This document shows, in pieces, positions 29,003 through 39,100 of a DNA stretch of 64,000 nt. The notes beneath the pieces are model-generated. The model ran no database searches. It saw only the letters and a list, made by a program, of their open reading frames with translations, and was not told the DNA's origin. Source of the stretch: Tahibacter soli (GTDB taxonomy: Bacteria; Pseudomonadota; Gammaproteobacteria; Xanthomonadales; Rhodanobacteraceae). Each line of letters begins with the position of its first letter. Positions within the stretch are counted from its first letter, which is position 1. The stretch is taken from the NCBI RefSeq assembly GCF_025717065.2, contig NZ_JAOVZO020000001.1, positions 496,001-560,000 on the forward strand. Reading direction: 5' to 3'. Made by a program: the position numbers and the translations under genes.

Positions 29003-30733
29003 GTGGGCGACTACCAGCGCTTAAAGGAACTCCTGCTCGGCGACGAACGCGCCGAACTCGACCGGCAGCGCGAACGGCTCGCCGAACTCGCGCGCGACGT
29101 CGAGCACGACCGCGCGGGACTGCCGCGAGAACTGCCGCGGCTCTTGCGCGAAGCCCAGCGCGGCGACGGCCGCGACAAACTGGTCGACGCGCTGAGCGCG
29201 CCGGTCGCCAGCGCGCTCGGCACGGCCGTGCGCGAGCAGCGCCAGACGATCGTCGACGCGCTGTTTCCGATCATCGGTCCCGCGATTCGCAAGGCGATCG
29301 TCGAGGCGCTGCGCGACTTTTCCGACGGTTTCAACCGCGCGCTCGAATCGAGCCTCACGCCGCGCGGGCTCAAGTGGCGTTTCGAAGCGTGGCGCACCGG
29401 CGTGCCGTACGCGCAGGTCGTATTGAAGAACACGCTGAGTTTTCGACTGGATCATCTCTTTCTGATCGAGCGCGACAGCGGCCTCGTGATCGCGCGCGAG
29501 TCGGCGCCGGAAGTCGCCGACCTCGACGCCGACGCGATCTCCGGCATGCTCACCGCGATCGGCGACTTCGTACGCGATTCGGTCGGCGGCGACGCGCCGG
29601 GCTCGCTCGCGTCGGCGACGGTCGGCGAACACCTCTTGTGGGTGGTCGAAGGCCCGCGCGCGAATCTCGCCGTGTTTCTGCGCGGCGTGCCGCCGGCGCA
29701 GCTGCGGCTCGTGCTGCAGGAACGGCTCGAACAGATCCACGCCTTGTTGCCCGAGGCGCCGGCGGACGGCGCCGTGACGCTGCCGGGGCTGCGCGAAGCG
29801 CTCGATCTGGATCGCCTGCGCCACGCCGCGGCGCTCGATCCGCACGCGCCGCCGAAGAAGACGCGGCCCTGGCCGCTCGTGCTCGTCGCGCTCGCGATCG
29901 GCGGCGCGCTCGCGTGGTGGCTCGTCAACGACTGGCTCTGGGCGAGGCATCTGCACGACGCGGAAAAAGCGTTGCGCGCGTGGCCCGGCGTACACGTCGA
30001 CGGCATCGACGGTTCGCGGCGCGGCGCCGTCGTCGTGCGCGGTCTGATCGATCCGCTCGCCGAATCGCCGCGTGCGGCGCTCGCGCAGCTGCTGCCGCCC
30101 GATACGTCGCTCGCGTTCGAGTGGCGCGGCTACGTGTCGACCGATCCCGCGCTGGTCGCGCGCCGCGCGCGGCAGCTGCTCGCGCCGCCCGAGGGCGTGC
30201 GCGTCGCGTTCGCCGACGGGCGCCTCGCGCTGCGCGGCGTCGCGCCCGCCGCGTGGGTCGCCGCGGCGCGCGAACGCGCGGCATGGATACCGGGCGTCGC
30301 CGTGCTCGACCTCGACGCGCTGCATGCCGCCGAAGATCCGTCGGCCGCGCAGGAGGCCGAACTCGACGCCGTCGGCGAGGCGCTGCGCGAGCTGAAGGTC
30401 GAATTCGTGCGCGAAACCGAAGCGGCCGATCCGGCACCGCTCGAAGCGATGCGGGCGCAGGCGCTGCGCGCGCTCGAACTCGCGGCAATGCTCGGGTACG
30501 ACGTGCGCTTCACGTGCCACGGCTACAACGACGCCCCGGGCGGCGACGTGCTCAATCGCGCCCTGCGCGAACGCCGCGCCGAATGGCTGTGCGCGGAGCT
30601 CGCGCGCCGCGGCGTGCCGGCCGACCGGCTCTCGCGCGGCGATTCCGTCGCGGATGCCGCCGAAGCCCCTACAATCGCGCTTCGGGCCGCGTCGCTGCGG
30701 CTGGAGCGCGCAAGGAGCGCCGACGGAAAATGA
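29003..30733 (+). CDS. OmpA-like bitopic inner-membrane protein
   Basis: A 576-residue protein with GTG start at 29003. Residues 1-285 appear cytoplasmic and helical (KELLLGDERAELDRQRERL, then DALFPIIGPAIRKAIVEALR). One membrane segment lies near residues 292-312 (LVLVALAIGGALAWWLV). The C-terminal part (about 315-576) would be periplasmic. Its last 120 residues resemble OmpA/MotB peptidoglycan-binding domains (RFTCHGYNDAPGGDVLNRAL, RRAEWLCAELARRGVPADRL). The stop overlaps the small GTPase gene (ATGA). The topology suggests passing an envelope signal to the cytoplasm. Confidence 0.8.
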   Translation: MGDYQRLKELLLGDERAELDRQRERLAELARDVEHDRAGLPRELPRLLREAQRGDGRDKLVDALSAPVASALGTAVREQRQTIVDALFPIIGPAIRKAIVEALRDFSDGFNRALESSLTPRGLKWRFEAWRTGVPYAQVVLKNTLSFRLDHLFLIERDSGLVIARESAPEVADLDADAISGMLTAIGDFVRDSVGGDAPGSLASATVGEHLLWVVEGPRANLAVFLRGVPPAQLRLVLQERLEQIHALLPEAPADGAVTLPGLREALDLDRLRHAAALDPHAPPKKTRPWPLVLVALAIGGALAWWLVNDWLWARHLHDAEKALRAWPGVHVDGIDGSRRGAVVVRGLIDPLAESPRAALAQLLPPDTSLAFEWRGYVSTDPALVARRARQLLAPPEGVRVAFADGRLALRGVAPAAWVAAARERAAWIPGVAVLDLDALHAAEDPSAAQEAELDAVGEALRELKVEFVRETEAADPAPLEAMRAQALRALELAAMLGYDVRFTCHGYNDAPGGDVLNRALRERRAEWLCAELARRGVPADRLSRGDSVADAAEAPTIALRAASLRLERARSADGK

Positions 30734-31230
30734 CCGAACTCGCTCGCAAGGTGTGCATGCTCGGCGACTTCGGCGTCGGCAAGACCAGCCTCGTGTCGCG
30801 CTTCGTGCGCAACACGTTTTCGGACAAGTACCTCACCACGGTCGGCGTCAAGGTCGACAGCAAGCACGTGGCGCTGCCCGACGCGCGCACCGTCAAGCTC
30901 GTCGTGTGGGACATCGCCGGCAAGAGCGCGCTCGATGCGCTCAATCTCAACTACCTGCGCGGCGCGACGGGCCTGATGCTCGTCGCCGACGGCACGCGCG
31001 AGGCCAGCCTGCGCGCGACGCTGAATCTCCTGATGCAGGCGCGCGACGTGCTCGACGATCCTGCCGTCGTGCTCGTGGTCAACAAGCTCGACCTGGTCGA
31101 GCGCTGGCAGGTGGCGCCCGCCACGATCGCCGAATTGCGCCGCACGCTGCCGGTCGTCGAAACGAGCGCGCAGAGCGGCGACGGCGTCGAAGCCGCGTTC
31201 GCCGAACTCGCACGGAAACTCGCGGCATGA
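30730..31230 (+). CDS. Rab/Ras-like small GTPase
   Basis: A 166-residue single-domain small GTPase. G1 is GDFGVGKTS (residues 12-20), switch I contains TTVGVK (36-41), G3 is WDIAGK (60-65), G4 is NKLD and G5 is ETSAQ. The residue matching Ras Gln61 is Lys65, so intrinsic GTP hydrolysis may be impaired or altered. No prenylation or membrane tail. It overlaps the OmpA-like gene upstream and the hybrid kinase downstream by four bases each, so the three are made together. Likely a switch between the membrane protein and the kinase; this is inference. Confidence 0.88.
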   Translation: MTELARKVCMLGDFGVGKTSLVSRFVRNTFSDKYLTTVGVKVDSKHVALPDARTVKLVVWDIAGKSALDALNLNYLRGATGLMLVADGTREASLRATLNLLMQARDVLDDPAVVLVVNKLDLVERWQVAPATIAELRRTLPVVETSAQSGDGVEAAFAELARKLAA

Positions 31231-32780
31231 ACGGTTTTCCCGCCTCGGTCGAGCGCTATCTCGAACGCGTGCTGATCGAGCGGGCGCGCCCGCTGCTGCT
31301 GACCTTCGACGGGCCGTGGCAGCTGCGCGCAATGGTCGGCGACGCCGCGCGCTTCGGCTTCGACGCGGCGGCGCCCGACGTCGTCGTCGAGCGTCTGCAG
31401 GATCTTTTCCTCGGCCTGCCGACCGGGCAGATGCAGGATTTTCCGTTCGTCGAACTCGCCGGCGGCGGGAATGCGCACGTACACCTCGTGCCCGACGGCG
31501 AACTGTTTCACGTGCTGCTGCTCGACGCCGGCGAAGAGCACGAGCGCACGCGCGCGCAGCAGCAGCTCGGCAACGAGGCCGAGCTTGCGAGCCTCGAAAA
31601 ATCGCGCGCGCTCGCGCGGCTCAAGGAGATCAGGAGCGAACTCGAACGCCAGCGCGCGGGGCTGGAAGAAGCGCACGCGCTCAAGAACGCGCTGATCGCG
31701 ACGCTGAGCCACGACTTCCGCACGCCGCTGACGTCGATCTTCGGCTATCTGCATCTGCTCGAGCGCCGTGCCGGCGGCGACGCGGCCGAGATCGACGCGC
31801 TGCACGCGATCCGGCGCAATGCGACGTACCTGTTCGCACTCGCCGAAAACCTGCTCGAATACGGCCGCAGCGAAGCCGGCGCGCCGAACGAGCGCGCCGC
31901 GTCGCTGATCAACGCCGAGCGCCTCGATGCGCCGCGCCTCGGCGCCGATCTCGACGCGATGTTCCGGCCGCTGGCCCAGGACAAAGGGATCGAATTCCAT
32001 CTCGAGCCGATCGTCGCGCCGCCGGCGGAGGCGCTGTTCGACGAAGTGAAACTGCGTCAGGTGCTGATCAACCTGCTGTCGAACGCGGTGCGCTACACCC
32101 ACCACGGCGAGGTGCGCGCGCGCATCGCGTGGCGCGAGCAGCATCTCGAACTCGAGGTGCGCGACACCGGCATCGGCATCTCGCCCGAATATCGCGAGCG
32201 CGTGTTCAAGGCGTTCAACCGCGGCGCGCAGAGCGGCAGCCGCGGCGCCGGGCTCGGTCTGTCGATCGTCAAGCGCCTCGTCGAGCAGATGCACGGCACG
32301 CTTGATCTCGAATCGACGCCCGGCGCCGGCTCGTGCTTCCGCGTGCGCGTGCCGGCGCTCGAACGGCCCGGCGCGAACCTGCCCGCGGCGCCGGCGGGCG
32401 ACTACGAAAACGTGCGCCGCGCGGCGCCGAGCGCTGTCGTCGTCGACGACGATCCCGACATCGCCGGCCTCCTCGAAGTGCTGCTCGCCGACCTCGGCTG
32501 CCGCGTGCGCGCGTTCGACGACGCGAACGCCGCGATCGAACACGTGCGCGCCGAACCGCCGGACGTGCTGCTGATCGACGTCGAGCTGCCGGGCCTGTCC
32601 GGCAACGCGGCGGTGTACCGGCTGCGTTCGCAAGGCTACAAGGGCCGCATCGTCACCTTGTCGGCGACCGCGACCGACGATGCGCGCCGGGCGGCCATCG
32701 CGGCCGGCGCCGATCACTATCTGACCAAACCGCTCAACATCGAGCAGTTCCTGCGCACGATGCGCGCGACCATCGCCTGA
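31227..32780 (+). CDS. Soluble hybrid histidine kinase with C-terminal receiver
   Basis: A 517-residue kinase without membrane segments. The N-terminal 105 residues ([20 protein letters not shown]...) are unassigned and include [18 protein letters not shown] coiled coil spans about 108-150. HisKA has His162 ([17 protein letters not shown]), then HATPase boxes [16 protein letters not shown] and [12 protein letters not shown]. The receiver (about 405-517) has DDDPD, Asp451 and Lys501. The start overlaps the GTPase stop. It lacks its own sensor, so input probably comes from the GTPase or OmpA-like protein; output may go through the response regulator at 27534. Confidence 0.9.
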   Translation: MNGFPASVERYLERVLIERARPLLLTFDGPWQLRAMVGDAARFGFDAAAPDVVVERLQDLFLGLPTGQMQDFPFVELAGGGNAHVHLVPDGELFHVLLLDAGEEHERTRAQQQLGNEAELASLEKSRALARLKEIRSELERQRAGLEEAHALKNALIATLSHDFRTPLTSIFGYLHLLERRAGGDAAEIDALHAIRRNATYLFALAENLLEYGRSEAGAPNERAASLINAERLDAPRLGADLDAMFRPLAQDKGIEFHLEPIVAPPAEALFDEVKLRQVLINLLSNAVRYTHHGEVRARIAWREQHLELEVRDTGIGISPEYRERVFKAFNRGAQSGSRGAGLGLSIVKRLVEQMHGTLDLESTPGAGSCFRVRVPALERPGANLPAAPAGDYENVRRAAPSAVVVDDDPDIAGLLEVLLADLGCRVRAFDDANAAIEHVRAEPPDVLLIDVELPGLSGNAAVYRLRSQGYKGRIVTLSATATDDARRAAIAAGADHYLTKPLNIEQFLRTMRATIA

Positions 32781-32790
32781 ATCGACCACC

Positions 32791-33381
32791 ATGTCCCTGC
32801 CTGAAGAAGCGCTCGCCGAATTCCGTCTGCTGCTGGCCGAGGCGCAAGCCTCGACCGACCCCGAACCGACCGCGATGAACCTCTCGACCGTCGACGCCGC
32901 CGGGCGCGTGCATGCGCGCATCGTGCTGCTCAAGGCCGTCGACGAGCACGGTTTCCGTTTTTATACGAATTACGAAAGCGCCAAAGGCGACGAGCTGGCG
33001 CAGCACGCCGGCGTCGCGCTGAGCCTGCACTGGAAACACGTGCGCGAAGGCATCCAGGTGCGCATCGAGGGCGCCGTCGAGCGCACGTCGGCGGCCGATT
33101 CCGACGCGTACTTCGCGACGCGGCCGCGCGGCAGCCAGATCGGCGCGTGGGCGTCGCTGCAGTCGCAGACCTTGCCCGACCGCGCCGACTTCGAAGCGCG
33201 CATCGCACGGTACGAGGCGCAGTTCGACGGCAAGGACGTGCCGCGTCCGCCGCACTGGGGCGGCTACCTCGTCGTGCCCGACCTCGTCGAATTCTGGTAC
33301 GGCGCGAAGTTCCGCCTGCACGAGCGGCAGCGCTACGAGCGCGCGGGCGGGACGTGGACGAAGCGAATGCTCTACCCGTGA
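32791..33381 (+). CDS. pdxH: Pyridoxamine 5'-phosphate oxidase
   Basis: A 196-residue FMN enzyme making pyridoxal phosphate from PNP/PMP. Family motifs are [36 protein letters not shown] and the C-terminal [14 protein letters not shown] with [10 protein letters not shown]. Start ATG 32791, ten bases after the kinase gene. Its stop overlaps the GTG start of the BtuF-like gene (GTGA). Confidence 0.97.
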   Translation: MSLPEEALAEFRLLLAEAQASTDPEPTAMNLSTVDAAGRVHARIVLLKAVDEHGFRFYTNYESAKGDELAQHAGVALSLHWKHVREGIQVRIEGAVERTSAADSDAYFATRPRGSQIGAWASLQSQTLPDRADFEARIARYEAQFDGKDVPRPPHWGGYLVVPDLVEFWYGAKFRLHERQRYERAGGTWTKRMLYP

Positions 33382-34169
33382 GCTACCCGCAGCGCATCGT
33401 CTGCCTCACCGAAGAGCCGACCGAAACGCTGTACGCGATCGGCGAGGAGCATCGCATCGTCGGCATCTCGGGCTTCACCGTGCGGCCGCCGCGCGCGCGC
33501 AAGGAAAAGCCGAAGGTGTCGGCGTTCACGAGCGCGAAGATCGGCGAGATCCTGAAGCTCGAACCCGACCTCGTGATCGGGTTCTCCGACATCCAGGCCG
33601 ACATCGCGCGCGATCTCATCAAGGCCGGCGTCGAGGTGTGGATCAGCAACCACCGCTCGGTCGAGGGCATCCTCGGCTACATCCGCCGGCTGGCCGGCAT
33701 GGTCGGCAACGCCGCCGCGGGCGAAGCGCTCGCGCAGCGCGCCGAGGCGCATATCGCGAGCGTGCGCGCCGCCGCCGCGGCGCTGCCGCGTCGTCCCAAA
33801 GTGTATTTCGAGGAATGGGACGAGCCGCCGATCACCGGCATCCGCTGGGTGACCGAACTGATCCGCATCGCCGGCGGCGACGACGCGTTTCCCGAACTCG
33901 CCGAAAAATCGCTCGCGCGCGATCGCATCCTCGCCGACGCAGGAGAGGTGATACGCCGCGCGCCCGACGTGATCCTCGGCTCGTGGTGCGGCAAGCGCTT
34001 CCGGCCCGAAGCGGTCGCAAGACGCCCCGGCTGGGACGCGATACCGGCCGTGCGCGACGGCGAACTGCACGAGATCAAGTCGCCGATCATCCTGCAGCCG
34101 GGACCCGCCGCGCTGTTCGACGGGCTCGACGCGCTGCATGCGCGCATCGCGGCCTGGGCGGGGCGCTAG
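33378..34169 (+). CDS. BtuF-like metal/cobalamin receptor without signal peptide
   Basis: A 263-residue helical-backbone metal-receptor protein of the BtuF/FhuD type: [46 protein letters not shown] and [13 protein letters not shown] start at 33378 inside the pdxH stop; the preceding frame encodes only the pdxH region. It begins MSYPQRIV with no signal sequence, unlike transporter-linked homologues, and no ABC transporter genes are near. A cytoplasmic cobalamin- or corrinoid-binding role is possible. The family call is good, the ligand unknown. Confidence 0.85.
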   Translation: MSYPQRIVCLTEEPTETLYAIGEEHRIVGISGFTVRPPRARKEKPKVSAFTSAKIGEILKLEPDLVIGFSDIQADIARDLIKAGVEVWISNHRSVEGILGYIRRLAGMVGNAAAGEALAQRAEAHIASVRAAAAALPRRPKVYFEEWDEPPITGIRWVTELIRIAGGDDAFPELAEKSLARDRILADAGEVIRRAPDVILGSWCGKRFRPEAVARRPGWDAIPAVRDGELHEIKSPIILQPGPAALFDGLDALHARIAAWAGR

Positions 34170-34179
34170 ACGTCAGGCG

Positions 34180-35811
34180 CTAGGCACTTTTCTTCTCGTC
34201 GCCGTCCACGACGGCGAACGACGCCATCATGCCCTGGTCTTCGTGTTCCAGGTTGTGACAGTGCAACATGTACACCTGTTTGCCGGTGAAGGGCTGCGCG
34301 AAGTCGATGAGGATGCGCACGCGCTCGCCGGGCCAGACGACGACGGTATCGGAGAGGCCCAGATCCTGCGCGCCGATGCCGCCGTCGGCGACCGCGCGTT
34401 CGACGATCTGCGGCGGACTGCCTTCGCGCGAAATCACGCGGAACTGCACGCCGTGCACGTGGATCGGGTGCGGCATGCTGCGCATGTCGTTGGCGATCTC
34501 CCAGATCTCGCGCGCGCCGCGGCGCACTTCGAATGCCGGCGCGTGGCCGGTCAGGTGCATGTTCCAGTCGTTGATCAGCCAGCGGCCGTGCTCGCCGACG
34601 TACAGGCGAAACTTGCGCAGCGTCGCACCGTCGGCGTTCGGCGCGGCGAGCGTCGACAGTCGTGCCGGCAGCGCCGGACTCTTTACGGTCTTGCCGGCGA
34701 TGCGGATCTGCATCAGTTCCAGCGCCTGTCCCATGGGCGTCGCGCCCGGGTGTTCGAGCATCGGATCTTCGGGCGCCGCGCCAGCGTCGTTCTCCATCGG
34801 CTCGTAGGCGAGGCTGGCGAGCATCACGCGCTCGCCGTCGGGCAGGCCCGCGAAATCGACCAGCACGTCGAGCCGCGACGCCGGCGCGAAGTAGGCGTCG
34901 GCGAGGCGCCACGGCCGCTCGAGCAGTCCGCCGTCGGTACCGATCAGGCGCATCGGCAGCGGCTTTCCCTGGTGCAGAAACGCGAGCCGGAACATGCGCG
35001 CATTCGATACGTTGAGCAGGCGGAAGCGGTACAGGCCCGGCACGGCGTCGAGATACGGCTCGGCGGCCCAGTTCACGATCATGCGATTGCCGATCCAGTC
35101 GTCGGCGCCCATCTTGTACTTGATCGTGTTGAGCCGGCCGACCTGCTTGTCGGCGATGACGAGCGGCAGATCGCGTTCGCCCCAGGGCAGACCGAGCCGC
35201 TTGCGCAGCGCGAGTTCTTCGTCGTCCTCGACCAGCAGCGGGCCGTACAGGCCCTGGTGAATCTGCTCGCCCGTGCGAAAGTGCGGATGCGCGTGATACC
35301 AGTACAGGCCCGCGCGGTTGTGCACGCGCAGCCGGTAGCGCCGCCGTGCGTCGTGCGCGACCGGATGCAGGCCGCTGCCGTCATTCGCCTCGTCGACGAC
35401 GAGGCCGTGCCAGTGGATCGTCGTGTCGGCGCCCAGGCGATTGACGAGCGTGACGTCGATGTCCTGGCCGCGCCGGGCGATCAGCAGCGGATTGGCCACG
35501 GCGCGGCCGTCGACGCTGCCGGAATAGTTCCAGATGTCGCTGTTGTAGCCTTCGATCAAGGGATACTTTTCTACGCGCGCGGTCAGGGTCAGCGGGCCGG
35601 CCAGCCGCGTCTGCGCCATGATGCCGGCGTCGGTCAGGCGCGGCAGCGGGCGGGTGAATTTCTGGCCGACCGGCGGGTCGGCCGCGAGCGGGCGCGAGCC
35701 GAACGGCTGTGCCGACGCCTGCGCGCCGGCGCGCGGGGCGAACGGCGCGAATGCCGCGGCGATCAGGCCGGCAAGATGGCGGCGACGCGCACGATCGACG
35801 GGTTGCGCCAC
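34180..35811 (-). CDS. Tat-exported multicopper oxidase
   Basis: A 543-residue cupredoxin oxidase. All copper clusters are visible: HWHG, HAHPHF, HPIHVHG and the T1/trinuclear motif HCHNLEHEDQGMM, with Met as the likely axial T1 ligand. This is the CotA/CueO/bilirubin-oxidase type. I chose GTG 35811 because GGAG lies six bases upstream and it yields a short N-terminus with a Tat-like RARRRHLAGLIAAAF signal; an ATG at 35910 would add 33 unlikely residues. No obvious copper-regulator gene nearby. Substrate (metal, phenol, bilirubin-like) not predictable. Confidence 0.9.
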   Translation of the reverse strand: MAQPVDRARRRHLAGLIAAAFAPFAPRAGAQASAQPFGSRPLAADPPVGQKFTRPLPRLTDAGIMAQTRLAGPLTLTARVEKYPLIEGYNSDIWNYSGSVDGRAVANPLLIARRGQDIDVTLVNRLGADTTIHWHGLVVDEANDGSGLHPVAHDARRRYRLRVHNRAGLYWYHAHPHFRTGEQIHQGLYGPLLVEDDEELALRKRLGLPWGERDLPLVIADKQVGRLNTIKYKMGADDWIGNRMIVNWAAEPYLDAVPGLYRFRLLNVSNARMFRLAFLHQGKPLPMRLIGTDGGLLERPWRLADAYFAPASRLDVLVDFAGLPDGERVMLASLAYEPMENDAGAAPEDPMLEHPGATPMGQALELMQIRIAGKTVKSPALPARLSTLAAPNADGATLRKFRLYVGEHGRWLINDWNMHLTGHAPAFEVRRGAREIWEIANDMRSMPHPIHVHGVQFRVISREGSPPQIVERAVADGGIGAQDLGLSDTVVVWPGERVRILIDFAQPFTGKQVYMLHCHNLEHEDQGMMASFAVVDGDEKKSA

Positions 35812-35921
35812 GACGAACTCCGAAACGATGAGGGCAGGGCGGCCGATTGTAGTGCGGTGTGCCGGGGCTTCGACCGTGCGCCAACCGGTGTCATGTGACG
35901 GCGATCTCATTTCATCGCGTT

Positions 35922-35935
35922 TTCACATAAGTGAA
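35922..35935. promoter_or_regulatory. Inverted repeat, candidate operator between MCO and giant gene
   Basis: TTCAC-ATAA-GTGAA is a perfect 5-bp inverted repeat with a 4-base spacer. It lies in the AT-richer part of the 325-base divergent gap (35812-36136), 25 bases upstream of the putative promoter of the giant gene. No known regulator is assigned; it does not fit the CRP/Clp consensus well. Confidence 0.35.
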
Positions 35936-35959
35936 CGAAAGAACTTCCGTACGCATCCG

Positions 35960-35989
35960 TTGCCAACCGCTGAAACATTTCCCTAAGAT
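35960..35989 (+). promoter_or_regulatory. Putative promoter of the giant-protein/RHS operon
   Basis: TTGCCA (35960-35965) and TAAGAT (35984-35989) with an 18-base spacer sit in a local AT-rich stretch. A start near 35997 would give a leader of about 140 bases. That leader includes a CCCCC-TT-GGGGG hairpin (36110-36121) just before the ribosome binding site GAGGA (36126-36130). Confidence 0.4.
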
Positions 35990-36136
35990 TCATTCTGTAT
36001 TTTCCTGCAGATCGGTTCCGGGGGCGCCGATCGAGCATCGTTGGGGGATGGCGAACCTGCGAACCGCCGCGCGGCCGAGATGCCGTGCGCGCGGCTCCGT
36101 GCGCTCGCGCCCCCTTGGGGGTCACGAGGAATCGTC

Positions 36137-39100
36137 ATGGTTCGCGCATTGCTACGCGTCGTCCTGTTCGTATCGCTGTGGGCGGCGTTCGCCGCGCCCG
36201 CCCAGTCGCCGCCGCCCGAGGTGGCGCACGGCCTGGCGTGGCTGCGCGGACAGGTGCAGGCCGACGGGTCGATCACGGGCGACGCCGCGTCGCTCGCGCA
36301 GGCCGACCAGGTTCGCGGCGAGGCCGCGCTGACCCTTGCGCTGCTCGACACCGCGCCGCCGGCGCTCGTCGCGCGCGTGGTCGCGAGCGACCCGCGCGTC
36401 GCCGAATTCGTCGCGCGCCGCGTGATGGTGCAGGCCGCGTCCGGCGGCGCGCCGGCAAGCGGCGATCTCGCCGCGTTCCGCAACGCCGACGGCGGTTTCG
36501 GCGGCGCCGCGGGTCGCGCGAGCTTCGCGCTCGATACGGCGCACGCGCTGCAGGCTTATGCCGCGGCGGCGGCGTTCGACGGTGCGATCGGCAACGCGGC
36601 TGTCGCACGACTGCGCGGCCTGCGCCGCGCCGACGGCGGCTGGGGCGTCGACGACGCGTCGAGCGTGTACTTCACCGCGCAGGTGCTCGCCGCGGCGCAG
36701 GCCTGGTCGCAGCGGCTGTCGGTCGCCGACCTTTCGGCGTGGTCGCGCGATTTCCTGCTCGCCCGCCGCGGCGCCGACGCGACGTTCGGCAACGTCGCCG
36801 ACAACGCCGTCGCGCTGTACGCCCTGGCGCGTGCGACGAACGACGCGCAGGTGCTCAATCCGCTCGCCGCCGCGCTGCGCGGCGCGCAGCTCGCCAACGG
36901 CAGCTGGGCCGACGATCCGTGGCAGACCGCGCTCGCGCTGCGTGCGCTCGCCTACGTCGGACAGGGTCCGCCGACGCCGACGCGCGGCAGCCTGATCGGC
37001 CGCGTCGTCGACCAGGCCGGCGGCGCGGCGCTCGCCGAAGTCACTTTGCAACTCGTGGAAGATTCGAGCTTTGCGACGTCGAGCGACGCCGAAGGCCGCT
37101 TCACGCTGTCCGGCGTCAATCCGGGCAGCTACACGCTGCGCGCCTCAAAGCTCGGCTACCAGCCGCGCGACATCGCGGTCGCGGTCGCCGCGGGCGACAC
37201 GCTGCAGCTCGGCGACATCCCGCTCGTCGCCGCGCCATTGACCGCCGGCGTATTCGGCACGGTGCGCGACCAGGCCGGCAATCCGCTGCGCGACGTGCTC
37301 GTCGCAGCCGGCACGCTGTCGGCGCTGACCGACACCGCGGGCGCGTTCCAGTTGAACGGCCTGTCGCCGGGTCCGACGCTGCTCAAGGCGACCAAGGCGA
37401 ACTACCGCGACGTGTCCGCGACGGTCGATTTCCAGGCGGGCTACCGCTACAACTTCTCGCCGACGATGTACCCGACGAACGTGACGCCGCCGGCGACGGC
37501 GACGCTGCGCGGCCGCCTGATCGATCAGGACACGTCGCAGCCGATCGTCGGCGCGAGCGCGAAACTCGGCAGCGCGACCGTCACGACGCCGGCGACCGGC
37601 AAGTTCGAATTCGCCGGCCAGGCGCCGGGCGCCTTCACGCTGACCCTGTCGGCCAACGGCTACCAGGGCGTTACCGCGAGCGGCACGCTGTCCAACGGCG
37701 TCAACGAACTCGGCGACATCCGTCTGCGCAAGCTGCCGTCCACGAGCACGCTGTCGGGCGTCGTGCGCGACGTCGCGACGCTCTCGCCGATCGTCGGCGC
37801 GAGCGTCGTCGTCGAAGGCCAGAGCGCGAGCGCGGTCAGCGGCCCCGACGGCCGCTACACGCTCTCGGGCATCACGGGCTTGCGCTTCAACGTCATCGCG
37901 AGCGCGCAGGGCTATCTCTCGAGCCGCATCGAGCTGTCGCTGACGCAGCCCGGCGCGACGCAGTTCGACATCGACCTCACCGCGCTCGCCGCGTCCGGCC
38001 TCGTGTTCGAAGAGGTCAAGACGAGCCGGCCCGTGTACGGGCCGAGCGACGAGATCGAACTCGAAGTCGAAGTGAAGAACACGACCGCGAACGCGGCCGA
38101 AATGATCGTCGACGCCGATGTCGTCGATCCGACCGGCAGCGTCGTACACGTGTTCAAGGCGAACCTGCGCGGCGCCGGCCAGTTCCCGCCGAACCTGCCG
38201 TTGTCGTTCGCGCCGAACAGCACGACCGAAGTCGAAATGGAATGGATCGCGCATCGCCTCGCGGCCGGCAACTACACGGTGCGCGCGCGCGGCATGGACA
38301 CGAGCGGCCGCGTGGTCGCCGAAGGCGCGACCGGCTTCACCGTGCGCTCCGAGCCGGTGCTGCGCGGCGCCGCGCTGGTCGATCCGCCGCTCGCGCAGGC
38401 CGGCACGTCGACGCCGGTCGCCCTCGCGGCCGACGTCATGAACATCGGCAACCTCGCGCTGCCGGCCGGCACGCTCGACCTGACGATCACCGTCGAGAAC
38501 CCCGACACGCAGAGCGCGACGCAGCCGCGCGCGAGCGAACGCCGCATCGCGGTGATCGCCGCGCTGAACAATCCGGTCGGCTTCGCGCGCGATGCGGACG
38601 CCAACCTCTATCTCGTGCGCGCAACCGAACGCAAGCTGCTCAAGATCGATCCGCAGGGCGTCGTCAGCGAACTGGCGACGCTGCCGCTGACGCCCGCGGC
38701 GCTCGCGCTCACGGCCGACCGCGTCGCGTGGATCGCGAGCACCGGCAAGCGCGTCTACAACGTGACGCCGGCCGGCGTCGTGACGTTCTTCGACCTCGTG
38801 CGCCTCACCGCGATCGCGACGGTCGCCGTCGCGCCGGACGGCAGCGCGTACTTCTCGGGTCAGTTCAGCGGCGTCGAAAACGGCCGCTCGATCACCGAGC
38901 AGCGCCTCGTGCGGCGCGCGCCCGCGGGCGACGAAACCGTGCTGTGGCGCAACGGTCTGGCGCAGCCCGCGGCCGTCGTCGCGGCCGACAACGGCGATCT
39001 CATCGTCGCCAACTACGGCGACGACACGCTCGCGCGCGTCACGGCGCAAGGCGCGGTCGCGCCGTTCGCGTCGGGCCTGAACCGTCCGCAGGGCCTCACG

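Noticed and set aside
35997-36136. Possible riboswitch (cyclic di-GMP type) in the giant gene leader
   Set aside because: No match to GEMM core elements or any other class I know; only a simple GC hairpin is visible.
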